The position numbers and the translations under genes were made by a program. From contig NZ_JAABNP010000009.1 of assembly GCF_009928485.1 (NCBI RefSeq), positions 1-64,000 of the forward strand: DNA of 64,000 nucleotides. The letters are read 5' to 3'. Shown piece by piece: positions 1 to 9,920 of the stretch. The stretch's first letter is position 1. The number at the start of each line of letters is the position of its first letter. The stretch is from Clostridium sp. C2-6-12. Lineage in GTDB: Bacteria; Bacillota; Clostridia; Clostridiales; Clostridiaceae. The notes beneath the pieces were generated by a model. That model saw nothing but the letters and a program-made list of their open reading frames with translations, searched no databases and was not told the DNA's origin.

Positions 1-1006
<1,006 letters not shown>

Positions 1007-1051
1007 AATATAATCAAGTTGTAAAAAATACATTAAAAACTGTGTGCAATT

Positions 1052-1121
1052 TTGAAAGAATAAAGGAATACAAATCATTAAAGTGATTTGCATAAGTTCT
1101 TTCAACCAAATCATAGATTTG
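1052..1121 (+). repeat. Structured 23S-tRNA spacer with nested inverted repeats
   Basis: The arms TTGAAAGAA (1052-1060) and TTCTTTCAA (1097-1105) are perfectly complementary and enclose a second perfect hairpin, CAAATCA (1071-1077) with TGATTTG (1084-1090). Just after it lies CAAATCATAGATTTG (1107-1121), a palindrome that recurs at 12123-12137 and, in part, at 52509-52523. This is probably an rRNA or tRNA processing structure. No 5S rRNA is present in this spacer. Confidence 0.6.
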
Positions 1122-1137
1122 GGAAATCACTTAACGT

Positions 1138-1212
<75 letters not shown>

Positions 1213-1258
1213 TTTTTATTTTATAATAAGTTTTAATAATATAAACAAAAGAAATTTT

Positions 1259-1282
1259 AGTCGAGTAGTCGACTTTTTTTTA
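1259..1282 (+). terminator. Rho-independent terminator of the rRNA-tRNA operon
   Basis: AGTCGA (1259-1264), loop GTAG and TCGACT (1269-1274) form a perfect 6-bp stem followed directly by a run of T. The rest of 1283-1513 is AT-rich and holds nothing else I can identify apart from the region upstream of the next gene. Confidence 0.75.
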
Positions 1283-1513
1283 TGTCCAAATATATTATGT
1301 TAAAGTCAAAAATATTAAGGATAAAATATTTTTGGATATATTATAAATAGCTTGAAAATAGAGGAATCTTAAATAAATCTTAATATAATAACTTGGTTCT
1401 TGTATAAATTCAAGTTAAAACATATACTATATATAGATAATAAAGTGTTTTTCTCTTATTGAATTGGAGTAATAATATAAAATAATATTTGTTAAAAGTA
1501 TAGGGAGTATACA

Positions 1514-2476
1514 ATGAGGTATAGTAATAAAAGAAGTAGAAATAGAGCAAAAAAAATCAAAAGGGTTAGAGCTATAATATTATTTAGTATAACTGCTGCA
1601 TTTGTAGTTTGTGGAAGTGCTATAATGGCATTAAAATTTACAGAAAATAAACAAGCAGTACAAGCTGCTGAAGTTGTTGAAGAAGGAAATAATTCAAATT
1701 CAAATAATGAAACTAAAACTACAGATAAAAGTTTATTAAGTGGCAATTCAAATAAACAAGTATCAGATAATGGATATACAGAAGATGTAGCCTTTGTTGA
1801 AAAGTATTTAGCACAACAAATGAAAGGCCAAATGCCAGAAGGTGCTGATGGTAAAAAAGTGGTTTATTTAACTTTCGATGATGGTCCATCGGAAACAGTA
1901 ACCCCTAAAATATTAGATACACTAAAAGCTGAAAATGTACATGCTACTTTTTTCCTTGTTGGAAAAGCAATAGATGAAAGTGAAACAAATAAAAATTTAG
2001 TTAAACGTGAGTTTGAAGAAGGAAATGCAATAGGAAATCATACTTACTCACATAATTATAATTACTTGTATCCAAAGAATATTATCAATGTAAATAATAT
2101 TATGGCAGATATTGAAAAAACTAATCAATCACTAAAGAGTGTTTTAGGAGAAGATTTTTCTACAAGAGCTATTAGATTTCCTGGTGGGCATATGACATGG
2201 GCAAAGAAGGATGCCAAAGGCATGGAAGCAATGGATAAGGCATTAGCAGATAAAGATTATCATCAAGTAGATTGGAATTCATTATCTAAGGATGCGGAAG
2301 GCCCTCATAAGAATGCAGCACAATTAAAGCAGGAAGTTATAAATACTATGGGTAACAAACAAAAGCTTATAATATTAATGCATGATACTTATGGAAAAGA
2401 AGAAACTGCAAAGGCTTTACCAGAAGTAATAAAATATTTAAAAGAACAAGGATATGAATTTAAAGTGTTAAAATAA
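1514..2476 (+). CDS. Polysaccharide deacetylase (NodB domain), membrane-anchored, copy 1
   Basis: A 320-residue member of carbohydrate esterase family 4, which removes N- or O-acetyl groups from cell-wall glycans such as peptidoglycan. A basic N-terminus is followed by one hydrophobic segment (about residues 20-40) acting as signal anchor, then a low-complexity Asn/Ser linker and the NodB domain. Family motifs are all present: TFDDGP at 120-125 (metal and catalytic Asp), HTYSH at 176-180 (metal His pair), RFPGG at 221-225, VDWN at 252-255 and LMHD at 288-291. The start ATG follows AGGGAG. The next gene is a close tandem paralogue, with matching start region and matching terminator. The exact substrate cannot be told from sequence. 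Confidence 0.93.
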   Translation: MRYSNKRSRNRAKKIKRVRAIILFSITAAFVVCGSAIMALKFTENKQAVQAAEVVEEGNNSNSNNETKTTDKSLLSGNSNKQVSDNGYTEDVAFVEKYLAQQMKGQMPEGADGKKVVYLTFDDGPSETVTPKILDTLKAENVHATFFLVGKAIDESETNKNLVKREFEEGNAIGNHTYSHNYNYLYPKNIINVNNIMADIEKTNQSLKSVLGEDFSTRAIRFPGGHMTWAKKDAKGMEAMDKALADKDYHQVDWNSLSKDAEGPHKNAAQLKQEVINTMGNKQKLIILMHDTYGKEETAKALPEVIKYLKEQGYEFKVLK

Positions 2477-2507
2477 AACTGTATATTAATAAAATCAAAA
2501 ATAAGAA

Positions 2508-2547
2508 TTAACTTAGAAATTATTAAAGAATTTCTAGGTTAATTTTT
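2508..2547 (+). terminator. Terminator after deacetylase copy 1
   Basis: TTAACTTAGAAATT (2508-2521) pairs with AATTTCTAGGTTAA (2529-2542), followed by a T run. The same structure, diverged, follows copy 2. Confidence 0.75.
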
Positions 2548-2673
2548 CCATTCTAAACATATATAAATTCCAATAAAGAAATAAGGTTTGTCGTTTGAAA
2601 TTATAAAGTATAAATACTAATATATAAAAACATTTCGAATAAATAGTTATTAGTTAATACAGAGGAGTATACA

Positions 2674-3633
2674 GTGAAGTATAGTAATAAAAAAGGTAGA
2701 AATAGAGCAAAAAAAATTAAAAAGGCTAGAGTTAGAGTGTTATTTTGTATACTTGTTGCATTTATGGTTTGTGGTAGTGTTATTATGGCATTTAAGTTTG
2801 CAGAAGGTAAAAAAGCAGTTCAAACTGTCCAGGTTGTTGAACAAGACGATGATCAAATTAACACAACTGATAAAAATCCATTAAGCAATAATTCTAGTAA
2901 ACAATCTTCAGATAATGGATATACAGAAGATGTTGCATTTATTGAAAAATATTTAGCACAGCAAATGAAAAATCAGATGCCAGAAGGTGCAGATGGTAAG
3001 AAGGTGGCTTATTTAACTTTTGATGATGGACCATCAGAAACAGTAACACCTCAGATATTGGATATACTGAAAGCTGAAAATGTACATGCAACTTTTTTCC
3101 TTATAGGTAAACTAATTGATAAAAATGAAGCAAGTAAGAATTTGGTAAAGAGGGAATTAGAGGAAGGTAATACAATAGGTATTCACTCTTACTCACATGA
3201 TACCGGTTATTTATTTGGAACTGGAAAGATAAAAAAGATAAATTTAGAAAATTGCATGTCTGATTTTGAAAAAACAGATAAGTCATTAAAAAATGTTTTA
3301 GGAGAAGATTTTTCAACAAGAGCTATTAGATTTCCAGGAGGGTTAATATCATGGAATAGGGATGATCCTAAAGGGGCAGAGGCTGTGGAAAAAGCATTGC
3401 ATGAAAAAGATTGGCATCAAGTAGATTGGAATACACTTTCAGGTGATGCAGAAGAAGGTGGCAAAAAAAATGCAGAGCAATTAACGCAAGAATGTATAAA
3501 AACCTTAGGAAAAAGAGAAAAAGCAGTTATATTAATGCATGATACTTATGGAAAAGAAGAAACAGCAAAAGCTTTGCCAGGGATAATAAAATATTTAAAA
3601 GAACAAGGATATGAATTTAGGGTTTTGAAATAA
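2674..3633 (+). CDS. Polysaccharide deacetylase (NodB domain), membrane-anchored, copy 2
   Basis: A 319-residue tandem paralogue of the preceding gene, starting with GTG after GAGGAG. The same architecture is seen: basic tail, one hydrophobic segment at about 20-42, linker, then NodB domain with TFDDGP, HSYSH, RFPGG, VDWN and LMHD. The N-terminal 15 residues, the first half of the NodB domain and the last 20 residues are nearly identical to copy 1. The stretch between the His motif and RFPGG, and the region after it, have diverged most, which could mean a different glycan substrate. The two genes, including their terminators, form a direct repeat with a period of about 1.16 kb, so they arose by tandem duplication. 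Each has its own terminator, so they need not be cotranscribed. Confidence 0.92.
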   Translation: MKYSNKKGRNRAKKIKKARVRVLFCILVAFMVCGSVIMAFKFAEGKKAVQTVQVVEQDDDQINTTDKNPLSNNSSKQSSDNGYTEDVAFIEKYLAQQMKNQMPEGADGKKVAYLTFDDGPSETVTPQILDILKAENVHATFFLIGKLIDKNEASKNLVKRELEEGNTIGIHSYSHDTGYLFGTGKIKKINLENCMSDFEKTDKSLKNVLGEDFSTRAIRFPGGLISWNRDDPKGAEAVEKALHEKDWHQVDWNTLSGDAEEGGKKNAEQLTQECIKTLGKREKAVILMHDTYGKEETAKALPGIIKYLKEQGYEFRVLK

Positions 3634-3667
3634 AACTATATATAAGTTAGACATAAGTAAGACAATA

Positions 3668-3709
3668 TTAGCTTAGAAATCATTTAGACATTTCTAAGTT
3701 AATTTTTTT
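3668..3709 (+). terminator. Terminator after deacetylase copy 2
   Basis: TTAGCTTAGAAAT (3668-3680) pairs with ATTTCTAAGTTAA (3690-3702), followed by seven T. It is the duplicated partner of the hairpin at 2508-2547. Confidence 0.75.
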
Positions 3710-3820
3710 ATTATTAGTGCAGTATTTAAAATATAAAATAAAGTAGATTAATTTATCTTATATATTAGAATATTGATAAAACTAAGTGTATAATATTAAT
3801 TATTAACTAAAAAATAATAT

Positions 3821-3833
3821 GGTGACAGTCACC
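3821..3833. repeat. 13-bp palindrome GGTGACAGTCACC
   Basis: A GC-rich perfect palindrome around a central A in otherwise AT-rich intergenic DNA upstream of tldD. A sibling, GGGGACAGACCCC, lies at 41210-41222 inside spoIIR. The shared pattern suggests a dispersed repeat family rather than a local operator. Confidence 0.5.
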
Positions 3834-3923
3834 AATCTATCTGAGTAAATATTTTTACCCTATATAATTTGGATAAAATAGTATGTAAGATAATAAGAAT
3901 GTAGTGAAGCAAGGAGGAACGAT

Positions 3924-5309
3924 ATGTTATCAAAAAATGTTGTATCAGAAGTACTAGCAAAATGCTTAATAACAGGTGGAGATTTTGCAGAAATATTTGA
4001 AGAGGATTCAATAAACAATTCTATATCATTAGTAGACGGAAAAGTGGACGATGCTATAGGAGGAAGAAGTTATGGTATAGGAATTAGAATTCTTAAAGGA
4101 TTTAATAGTGTATATGCTTATACAAATAATAATAGCTTGAGCAGTTTATTAGATACTGCATATAGAGCAGCTTTAGCTTTAGGAGAAGCTAAGGAAAATA
4201 GTAATAGTGAAATTGTATTGGATGAAAAGAAGATAGTAACAATACATCCAATAATTTATTGCCCTAAAGACGTAGCTTATGATAGAAAAATAGCTATTAT
4301 AAAAAGCGCATATGGAGCTGCAAAGAATTTTAGTGACGAGATTTCACAGGTGGTTGCAAGCTATGCAGATAAAGAACAGAAGGTTTTGATTGCAAATACA
4401 GAAGGACTATATGTTCAAGATACAAGAATAAGAACAAGACTTGGAGTTAGTGCAATAGCATCAAAGGGTTCAGAAAATCAAACAGGTTTTGAAGGTCCAG
4501 GAAGACATATGGGAATTGAAATGTTTGATAATATTGATCCTGAATATCATGGAAGAGAAGCAGCTAGAATAGCTCATACTATGCTTCATGCAAAGAATTG
4601 TCCAGCAGGAAATATGACTGTTGCAATAGATAATGGGTTTGGTGGTGTTATATTCCATGAAGCTTGTGGTCATGCTTTAGAAGCAAGTGCTGTGGCCAAA
4701 GGTAATTCAGTATTTGCAAATAAGCTTGGAGAGCAAATAGCATCTACTAAAGTAACTGCAATAGATGATGGGACAGTGCCTAATGCATGGGGATCATTGA
4801 ATATTGATGATGAAGGAAATAAGACTGAAAAAAATATATTAATTGAAAATGGTATATTAAAAGGATATATGATTGATAAATTAAATGGAAGACGTATGAA
4901 TATGGAGGCAACAGGAAGTTCTAGAAGACAAAGCTATAAATTCCAACCTACTTCAAGAATGACTAATACTTATATAGCAGCTGGAAGTGATAAGCCAGAG
5001 GATATAATTAAATCAATGGAAGATGGTTTATATGCTAAAAAGCTAGGTGGAGGTTCAGTTAATCCAGTAACTGGTGAATTTAATTTTGCTGTTCAAGAAG
5101 GATATTTAGTTAAAAATGGAGAAATTCAAGAACCAGTAAGAGGTGCAAGTCTTATTGGTAAAGGCAGCGAAGTGCTTATGGATATAGATATGGTTGGAGA
5201 TAATTTAGAAGTAGCTCAGGGAATGTGTGGTTCATCATCAGGAAGTATACCAACTAATGTAGGTCAGCCTATGATAAGAGTAAAGAAAATGACAGTAGGA
5301 GGTAGATAG
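3924..5309 (+). CDS. tldD: TldD-family metalloprotease
   Basis: A 461-residue TldD/PmbA-family protein. The zinc-binding HExxxH motif, HEACGH at 245-250, identifies this as the catalytic subunit. TldD and TldE (PmbA) form a heteromeric protease that degrades unfolded peptides and, in enteric bacteria, matures microcin B17 and helps destroy CcdA. Start ATG follows AGGAGG at good spacing. The partner subunit begins 2 nt after the stop, so the two are translationally close and surely one operon. I see no peptide-precursor gene nearby, so the substrate here is unknown. Length is normal for the family. Confidence 0.95.
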   Translation: MLSKNVVSEVLAKCLITGGDFAEIFEEDSINNSISLVDGKVDDAIGGRSYGIGIRILKGFNSVYAYTNNNSLSSLLDTAYRAALALGEAKENSNSEIVLDEKKIVTIHPIIYCPKDVAYDRKIAIIKSAYGAAKNFSDEISQVVASYADKEQKVLIANTEGLYVQDTRIRTRLGVSAIASKGSENQTGFEGPGRHMGIEMFDNIDPEYHGREAARIAHTMLHAKNCPAGNMTVAIDNGFGGVIFHEACGHALEASAVAKGNSVFANKLGEQIASTKVTAIDDGTVPNAWGSLNIDDEGNKTEKNILIENGILKGYMIDKLNGRRMNMEATGSSRRQSYKFQPTSRMTNTYIAAGSDKPEDIIKSMEDGLYAKKLGGGSVNPVTGEFNFAVQEGYLVKNGEIQEPVRGASLIGKGSEVLMDIDMVGDNLEVAQGMCGSSSGSIPTNVGQPMIRVKKMTVGGR

Positions 5310-5311
5310 AT

Positions 5312-6655
5312 ATGGATTTTAACTTATTTAAGGAAGAATTATTTAAAGAGGCTAAAGATTCTGGCTTTGAAGAATGCGAAATATATTATGCTGATTCTGA
5401 AAATTTGAGTTTAAATATTTATGAAGGTGAAGTTGAAAAATATAAATTAACTAATGCATTTGGACTTTCTTTTAGAGGAAAAGTAAATGGTAAAATGGGA
5501 TATTCTTATACTGAAATATTGGATGAAGATGCAATAAAAACTCTAGTTAATAATGCTAAAGGTGCAGCATTAGCTATAGAAAATGAGGATATTCAATTTA
5601 TATACGAAGGCGATAAAGAGTATAAGGAAATTAATTCTTACAAAAAAGAATTAGACCATGTGAAACCAGATGAACTTATTTCATTGGCCTTGGAAATGGA
5701 AAAGGAATGTAAAAAACAATGCGATAAAGTTGTTAATTTTCAAGGGTGTGGAATTGTATATGGTAAGTCTACTTATGGAATAATAAATTCCAAAGGTCTT
5801 AATTTAAAGAATGAAAGAAATAGTTTGACTGCATATGTAGTACCAATAGTTGAAGATAATAATCAAAAATATGATGGAATGGGATATGTTTTAGCTAAAA
5901 CGGTTCAAGATATTAAACCAATGGACTTAGCTAAGCAAGGCTTAGAAGAAGCAATTGCTAAAATTGGTGCTAAGAGTATTCCATCAGGGAAATATAAGAT
6001 AATTATAAATAATGAAGCAATGGTATCTTTACTTGGAACTTTTTCAGGAATATTTAATGCAGAACAAGCACAAAAAGGATTGTCCTTACTAAAAGGAAAA
6101 GAAGGTGAAGTGATAGCTTCGGATATATTTACCTTAATTGATGATCCTCATTTAGAAGATGGACTTGGAACAACTTCTTTTGATGATGAAGGTGTTGCAA
6201 CTTATACAAAGGAAATTGTAACTAATGGTAAATTAAACACTTTGCTATATAATTTAAAAACTGCTCATAAAGCAGGAGTAAAGTCTACAGGAAATGGATT
6301 TAAAGGTTCATATGCATCAACTGTAGGTGTAAGTGAAACAAACTTTTACATTAAGCCAGGAGAAAAATCTTTTGAGGAACTTTGTGAGGAAGTTAAGGAA
6401 GGATTAATTATAACTGAATTTGCAGGGTTACATTCAGGGGCCAGTTCGGTAACAGGAGATTTTTCTTTGGCAGCTAAAGGTTTTATGATTGAAAATGGCA
6501 AGAAGAGTTTTCCAGTAGAACAAATTACAGTAGCAGGTAATTTCTTTACTTTGCTTAAAGATATAGAGGAAGTTGGAAGTGATTTGAAATTCCCAATGAG
6601 CAGCATAGGGTGTCCGTCAATAGTTGTAAAAGAACTTTCAGTAGCAGGAAAATAA
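5312..6655 (+). CDS. pmbA: PmbA/TldE-family protease subunit
   Basis: A 447-residue partner of the preceding TldD. It has the TldD/PmbA fold but lacks the HExxxH zinc motif, as is usual for the TldE subunit, which shapes the channel and substrate cleft. The start ATG lies 2 nt after the tldD stop and its ribosome-binding site (GTAGGAGGT) lies inside the end of tldD. This gives near-equal synthesis of both subunits. The C-terminal half shows conserved family signatures such as SGASSVTGDFSLAAKGF. Length fits the family. Confidence 0.93.
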   Translation: MDFNLFKEELFKEAKDSGFEECEIYYADSENLSLNIYEGEVEKYKLTNAFGLSFRGKVNGKMGYSYTEILDEDAIKTLVNNAKGAALAIENEDIQFIYEGDKEYKEINSYKKELDHVKPDELISLALEMEKECKKQCDKVVNFQGCGIVYGKSTYGIINSKGLNLKNERNSLTAYVVPIVEDNNQKYDGMGYVLAKTVQDIKPMDLAKQGLEEAIAKIGAKSIPSGKYKIIINNEAMVSLLGTFSGIFNAEQAQKGLSLLKGKEGEVIASDIFTLIDDPHLEDGLGTTSFDDEGVATYTKEIVTNGKLNTLLYNLKTAHKAGVKSTGNGFKGSYASTVGVSETNFYIKPGEKSFEELCEEVKEGLIITEFAGLHSGASSVTGDFSLAAKGFMIENGKKSFPVEQITVAGNFFTLLKDIEEVGSDLKFPMSSIGCPSIVVKELSVAGK

Positions 6656-6680
6656 TATACTTGCCAAGGTAGGTTATGGA

Positions 6681-7484
6681 ATGAATATAGTTAGTATGTA
6701 TTTTTTTTACTTTTCAGTTTATAGTTTTTTAGGATGGATATGTGAAACAACTTACTGTGCTATAATAGATAAAAAGTTTGTAAATAGAGGATTTTTGAAA
6801 GGGCCAGTATGTCCGATTTATGGAGTTGGAGCTGTTATAGTAATTAGTGTATTAAATCCAGTTGCAGATAATATTATACTATTATTTTTATGCGGGATGA
6901 TTCTTACCAGCATATTAGAATACTTCACAGGATTTTTATTAGAGGTAATATTTAATCTTAAATGGTGGGATTATTCTGAGCATAAATTTAATCTAAAGGG
7001 AAGAGTTTGTTTATTGAATTCAGTTCTATTTGGAATTTTATCTGTTATTACTGTTAACTTTATAAATCCTGTTATAACCAAAATCATTGAAAGTATTCCA
7101 AATAGCATAGATATATTTGTATTAGGAATATTAGCTATAAGCTTTTTTATGGATACAATAATTACGGGCTATAAAATGTTACAGTTAAGTGGAAAACTTA
7201 AAGAAATAAATGTGCTTTATCAGGAAATTAAGGAAAAGAGCGAAGTATATAAAGACATAGTACAGCAAAATATAGAAAAGCTTGATGAATTAATGGAAAA
7301 TGAAAAAATTGCCCATACTAAGGAATTAATTAGAAATTTAAAAACTAAATTAGAAAGCACAATAATGAAAAATAAATCAGTTAATAAGCGTATTTTTAAG
7401 GCTTTTCCTAATATGAAATCTTTAAAATACAATGCTCCTCTTGATAGGTTAAAGGATGAATTGAAAAAGATAAAGAAAAAATAA
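6681..7484 (+). CDS. Integral membrane protein, CmpB-type 'ABC transporter permease' family
   Basis: A 267-residue membrane protein resembling the family named ABC_trans_CmpB (Pfam PF06541, COG4905). The N-terminal 160 residues hold about five hydrophobic segments with the typical signature of an early FLGWICET and a GPVCPIYG loop, then EYFTGFLLE and WWDYSEHKFNLKGRVCL. The last 100 residues are a charged, helical cytoplasmic tail rich in Lys and Glu. The family's transport role is annotation by association; the real function is unknown. The gene starts 25 nt after pmbA and probably shares its transcript, ending at the hairpin at 7535. Confidence 0.8.
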   Translation: MNIVSMYFFYFSVYSFLGWICETTYCAIIDKKFVNRGFLKGPVCPIYGVGAVIVISVLNPVADNIILLFLCGMILTSILEYFTGFLLEVIFNLKWWDYSEHKFNLKGRVCLLNSVLFGILSVITVNFINPVITKIIESIPNSIDIFVLGILAISFFMDTIITGYKMLQLSGKLKEINVLYQEIKEKSEVYKDIVQQNIEKLDELMENEKIAHTKELIRNLKTKLESTIMKNKSVNKRIFKAFPNMKSLKYNAPLDRLKDELKKIKKK

Positions 7485-7534
7485 ATTTAATATAATTAGG
7501 ATATTAAATTTGTAGATATTGAGAATATTATATA

Positions 7535-7585
7535 ATAGGCTGTTGCAAAACATAAATTTTATTTGCAACAGCCTATCAATTTTAA
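7535..7585 (+). terminator. Strong hairpin between converging genes
   Basis: ATAGGCTGTTGCAAA (7535-7549) pairs perfectly with TTTGCAACAGCCTAT (7562-7576) and is followed by a T-rich stretch. It lies between the plus-strand membrane gene and the minus-strand LTA synthase-like gene, so it may stop transcripts from both sides. Confidence 0.75.
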
Positions 7586-7731
7586 TTTGTATATAGAAAA
7601 TTTAAAACCTTGTTTTAAGGCAGTAATTTATAGGATATAATATAGGAAATAAGATAAGGATGTTGATATATTTAAAACTAGCATATTTTCTGAATTAGCT
7701 ATAAGCAGAGATGGTATTTTTTCCACTATAT

Positions 7732-9597
7732 TTAATTATGAGCCGAATTGGCACGTATCATTTTATCAGAAATTTCTAGAGACTTTTTATAAACTTCCTT
7801 TTCTTTATCTGTAAGATTTTCTCCGCCTTTAAGAGTTCCATTTGTTATTACAGCAAAAGATTTTTGTGTATTTAACAAAGGTCTGCCTAATGCAGTATTT
7901 TCGTATCTATCTTTGTCTACACCAAGTAAGTACAGTATTGTTGGCATAACATCAATTTGCCCAGCGTATAAATCAAAGGTTTTAGCTTCATCTTTGAAGG
8001 ATGGATTGTAAATTATTAAAGGTACTACTGGATTTCCAGTATTTAAATACCAATCCTCTTTATTTGATAATTGATCTATACTGCTATTATAGTATTTATG
8101 AACACCTGTATGATCTCCCATGATTACAACCATAGTATTTTGTAAAAGTCCTTCCTTATCTAATAAATCAAGGAAGTTTCCTATTTGTTTGTCAGTATAG
8201 TGAACACTTTCAAAATATCCTCCAAGCTCACTTTGGCCTAGTTCAGGATCAAGGTCAAGTTCCCTATATTTTTCAGGTAAATCAAAAGGTCCATGGCTTG
8301 TTAGTGTTACAGTTTCAACATAAAATGGCTGCTGTTTTTCCTTTATCATAGGTGCAACTTGTTCAAAGTAACTTTTATCACTAATTCCAAGTCCGATTAT
8401 TTCCTCAGTATTAAAGGAATAATAGTCAGTAAACTTATCAAAACCAATTCCAATTAGTCCATTTGCATAATTCCAAAAGGAACCTTTATCAGGGTGGATT
8501 GCTGTTGTTGAGTAACCTTCATCTTCTAAAATATTTGGAAGTGAATTATAGTTAGTATTAGGATATCTAAAGAAGGTACTTCCTTTTCTTAATGGAAGCA
8601 TAGAAGTATTAACCATTAAGTCAGCATCGGAGCTTGTCCCTTCATTAACCTGTTCAAAAGTATTTGGAAAGTAAAATCCAGCTTGAGATAATTTATTTAA
8701 GTTTGGAGTGATTTCTTTTCCATTAATTTTTTGTCCTATAACAAAGTTTTCTAAGGATTCAACTTGAATATAAAGTAAGTTTTTTCCTTTTGCCATGCCA
8801 AAGTATTTATTGTTAGGAAGGTCTTCCTTCTTAACTTCAAATAATTCTTTAATATCAGCTTTATCTGTGTCTGTTAGTTTATACTGCTTAGAATCATTAT
8901 ATACTGTATAACAATCAATGATATGATAGCCAATAGGTGAAAAATATCTTGCCGTATTAGATTTATCATAACCATCGAATAAATAAGCATTTTCAACATT
9001 TTTATTATTAAGTACAGTTATACTAAATGGGACATAAACTACAAATACTATTGATAAAACAAATGCAACAATTGAAGTTTTTATTGCTCTATGATGCTTT
9101 GCTGTAAATGAATGCCTAGTTAAGTATGTATATATGGCTAGTATAACAAAATCAAATAAGAAAATAATATCTAATTTACTAAGCATAGAAAGAATGCTTC
9201 CAGACATATTATCTAAATTAGAAGTTTGACTTAATACCAGTGCTGATGGAACCGTTAAAAATCCTCTGAAATACCATAGGTCAATTAGGATTAATAAGGT
9301 TAATAAGCCGTCCATTAAAAACGTATATATTATTCTACCTTTTCCTTTAAATAATAGAGAAAAACTTAAAAATATTAAAGTAAAAGCTATATAATAATTT
9401 AAATTTGGTTTAGCTGCATAATAGCCTGCAGAAAAATCAAATTTATAGGGGTCTTGATTAGTAACAAATCCTTGGAATAGGATTCCTTTAAAGACAATTG
9501 ACAGTAAGGGAATTATAAAAAAGGCTATTCTTATAATTGTATCCTTTGTCATAGTATTTCTTAAAAAATCTTTAAATTTAGAGTTTAAAATACTCAT
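7732..9597 (-). CDS. LTA synthase-family phosphoglycerol transferase (sulfatase superfamily)
   Basis: A 621-residue polytopic protein with the LtaS layout: about five N-terminal membrane helices (residues 20-200) followed by an extracellular sulfatase-like domain. Such enzymes move glycerol-phosphate from phosphatidylglycerol to build lipoteichoic or related polymers. The catalytic Thr is seen in NEGTSSDAD (T321), preceded by the metal ligand Glu at 280 in IQVESLEN. GDH, a further metal-binding motif, is present in VVIMGDHTG. The ATG start follows TGAGGTG. It is a single gene convergent with the upstream operon. Clostridial paralogues differ in whether they act as primase or polymerase, which sequence alone does not settle. 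Confidence 0.9.
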   Translation of the reverse strand: MSILNSKFKDFLRNTMTKDTIIRIAFFIIPLLSIVFKGILFQGFVTNQDPYKFDFSAGYYAAKPNLNYYIAFTLIFLSFSLLFKGKGRIIYTFLMDGLLTLLILIDLWYFRGFLTVPSALVLSQTSNLDNMSGSILSMLSKLDIIFLFDFVILAIYTYLTRHSFTAKHHRAIKTSIVAFVLSIVFVVYVPFSITVLNNKNVENAYLFDGYDKSNTARYFSPIGYHIIDCYTVYNDSKQYKLTDTDKADIKELFEVKKEDLPNNKYFGMAKGKNLLYIQVESLENFVIGQKINGKEITPNLNKLSQAGFYFPNTFEQVNEGTSSDADLMVNTSMLPLRKGSTFFRYPNTNYNSLPNILEDEGYSTTAIHPDKGSFWNYANGLIGIGFDKFTDYYSFNTEEIIGLGISDKSYFEQVAPMIKEKQQPFYVETVTLTSHGPFDLPEKYRELDLDPELGQSELGGYFESVHYTDKQIGNFLDLLDKEGLLQNTMVVIMGDHTGVHKYYNSSIDQLSNKEDWYLNTGNPVVPLIIYNPSFKDEAKTFDLYAGQIDVMPTILYLLGVDKDRYENTALGRPLLNTQKSFAVITNGTLKGGENLTDKEKEVYKKSLEISDKMIRANSAHN

Positions 9598-9733
9598 GAT
9601 TCACCTCAAAAAATATATATTGCTACAATATAGTATACATAAATTTATAAAATAAACAAATGGAAATATTAAAGTTAGCAGTTAGCTGTTTACAGTTAAG
9701 GCGGAAAAGCCTATTGTTTTTTCTTGAATTATG

Positions 9734-9798
9734 TTTAAAGATATTATGAATGAATATCTTCTTTAAATTAATCATTAATAATTAATGATTAATTAAAG
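9734..9798 (+). other. Intergenic region 9598-9920 with overlapping, mutually exclusive hairpins
   Basis: TTTAAAGATATT (about 9734-9746) can pair with AATATCTTCTTTAAA (about 9753-9767). The same CTTTAAA then begins a second inverted repeat, 9761-9777 with 9782-9798, centred near 9779. The two stems share seven bases and cannot form together. The DNA is AT-rich, so chance is possible. Otherwise 9598-9920 holds only the promoter regions of the divergent genes. Confidence 0.35.
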
Positions 9799-9920
9799 AA
9801 AGTATGTCATAAATCTAAGAAAATTTGTATAATATGATTATAATAAATTAAGTTAATTTAATATATGATTGTAATGAAATCTTAATATATTAAATCAAAT
9901 AGTGAAAAGGGGATATACTT

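Noticed and set aside
1007..1137. A 5S rRNA in the 23S-tRNA spacer
   Set aside because: The spacer is AT-rich and lacks any 5S-like conserved segment; only hairpins are present.
3924..6655. A peptide-antibiotic (RiPP) system around tldD/pmbA
   Set aside because: No precursor peptide, cyclodehydratase or exporter is visible nearby; TldD/E are general in Clostridia.
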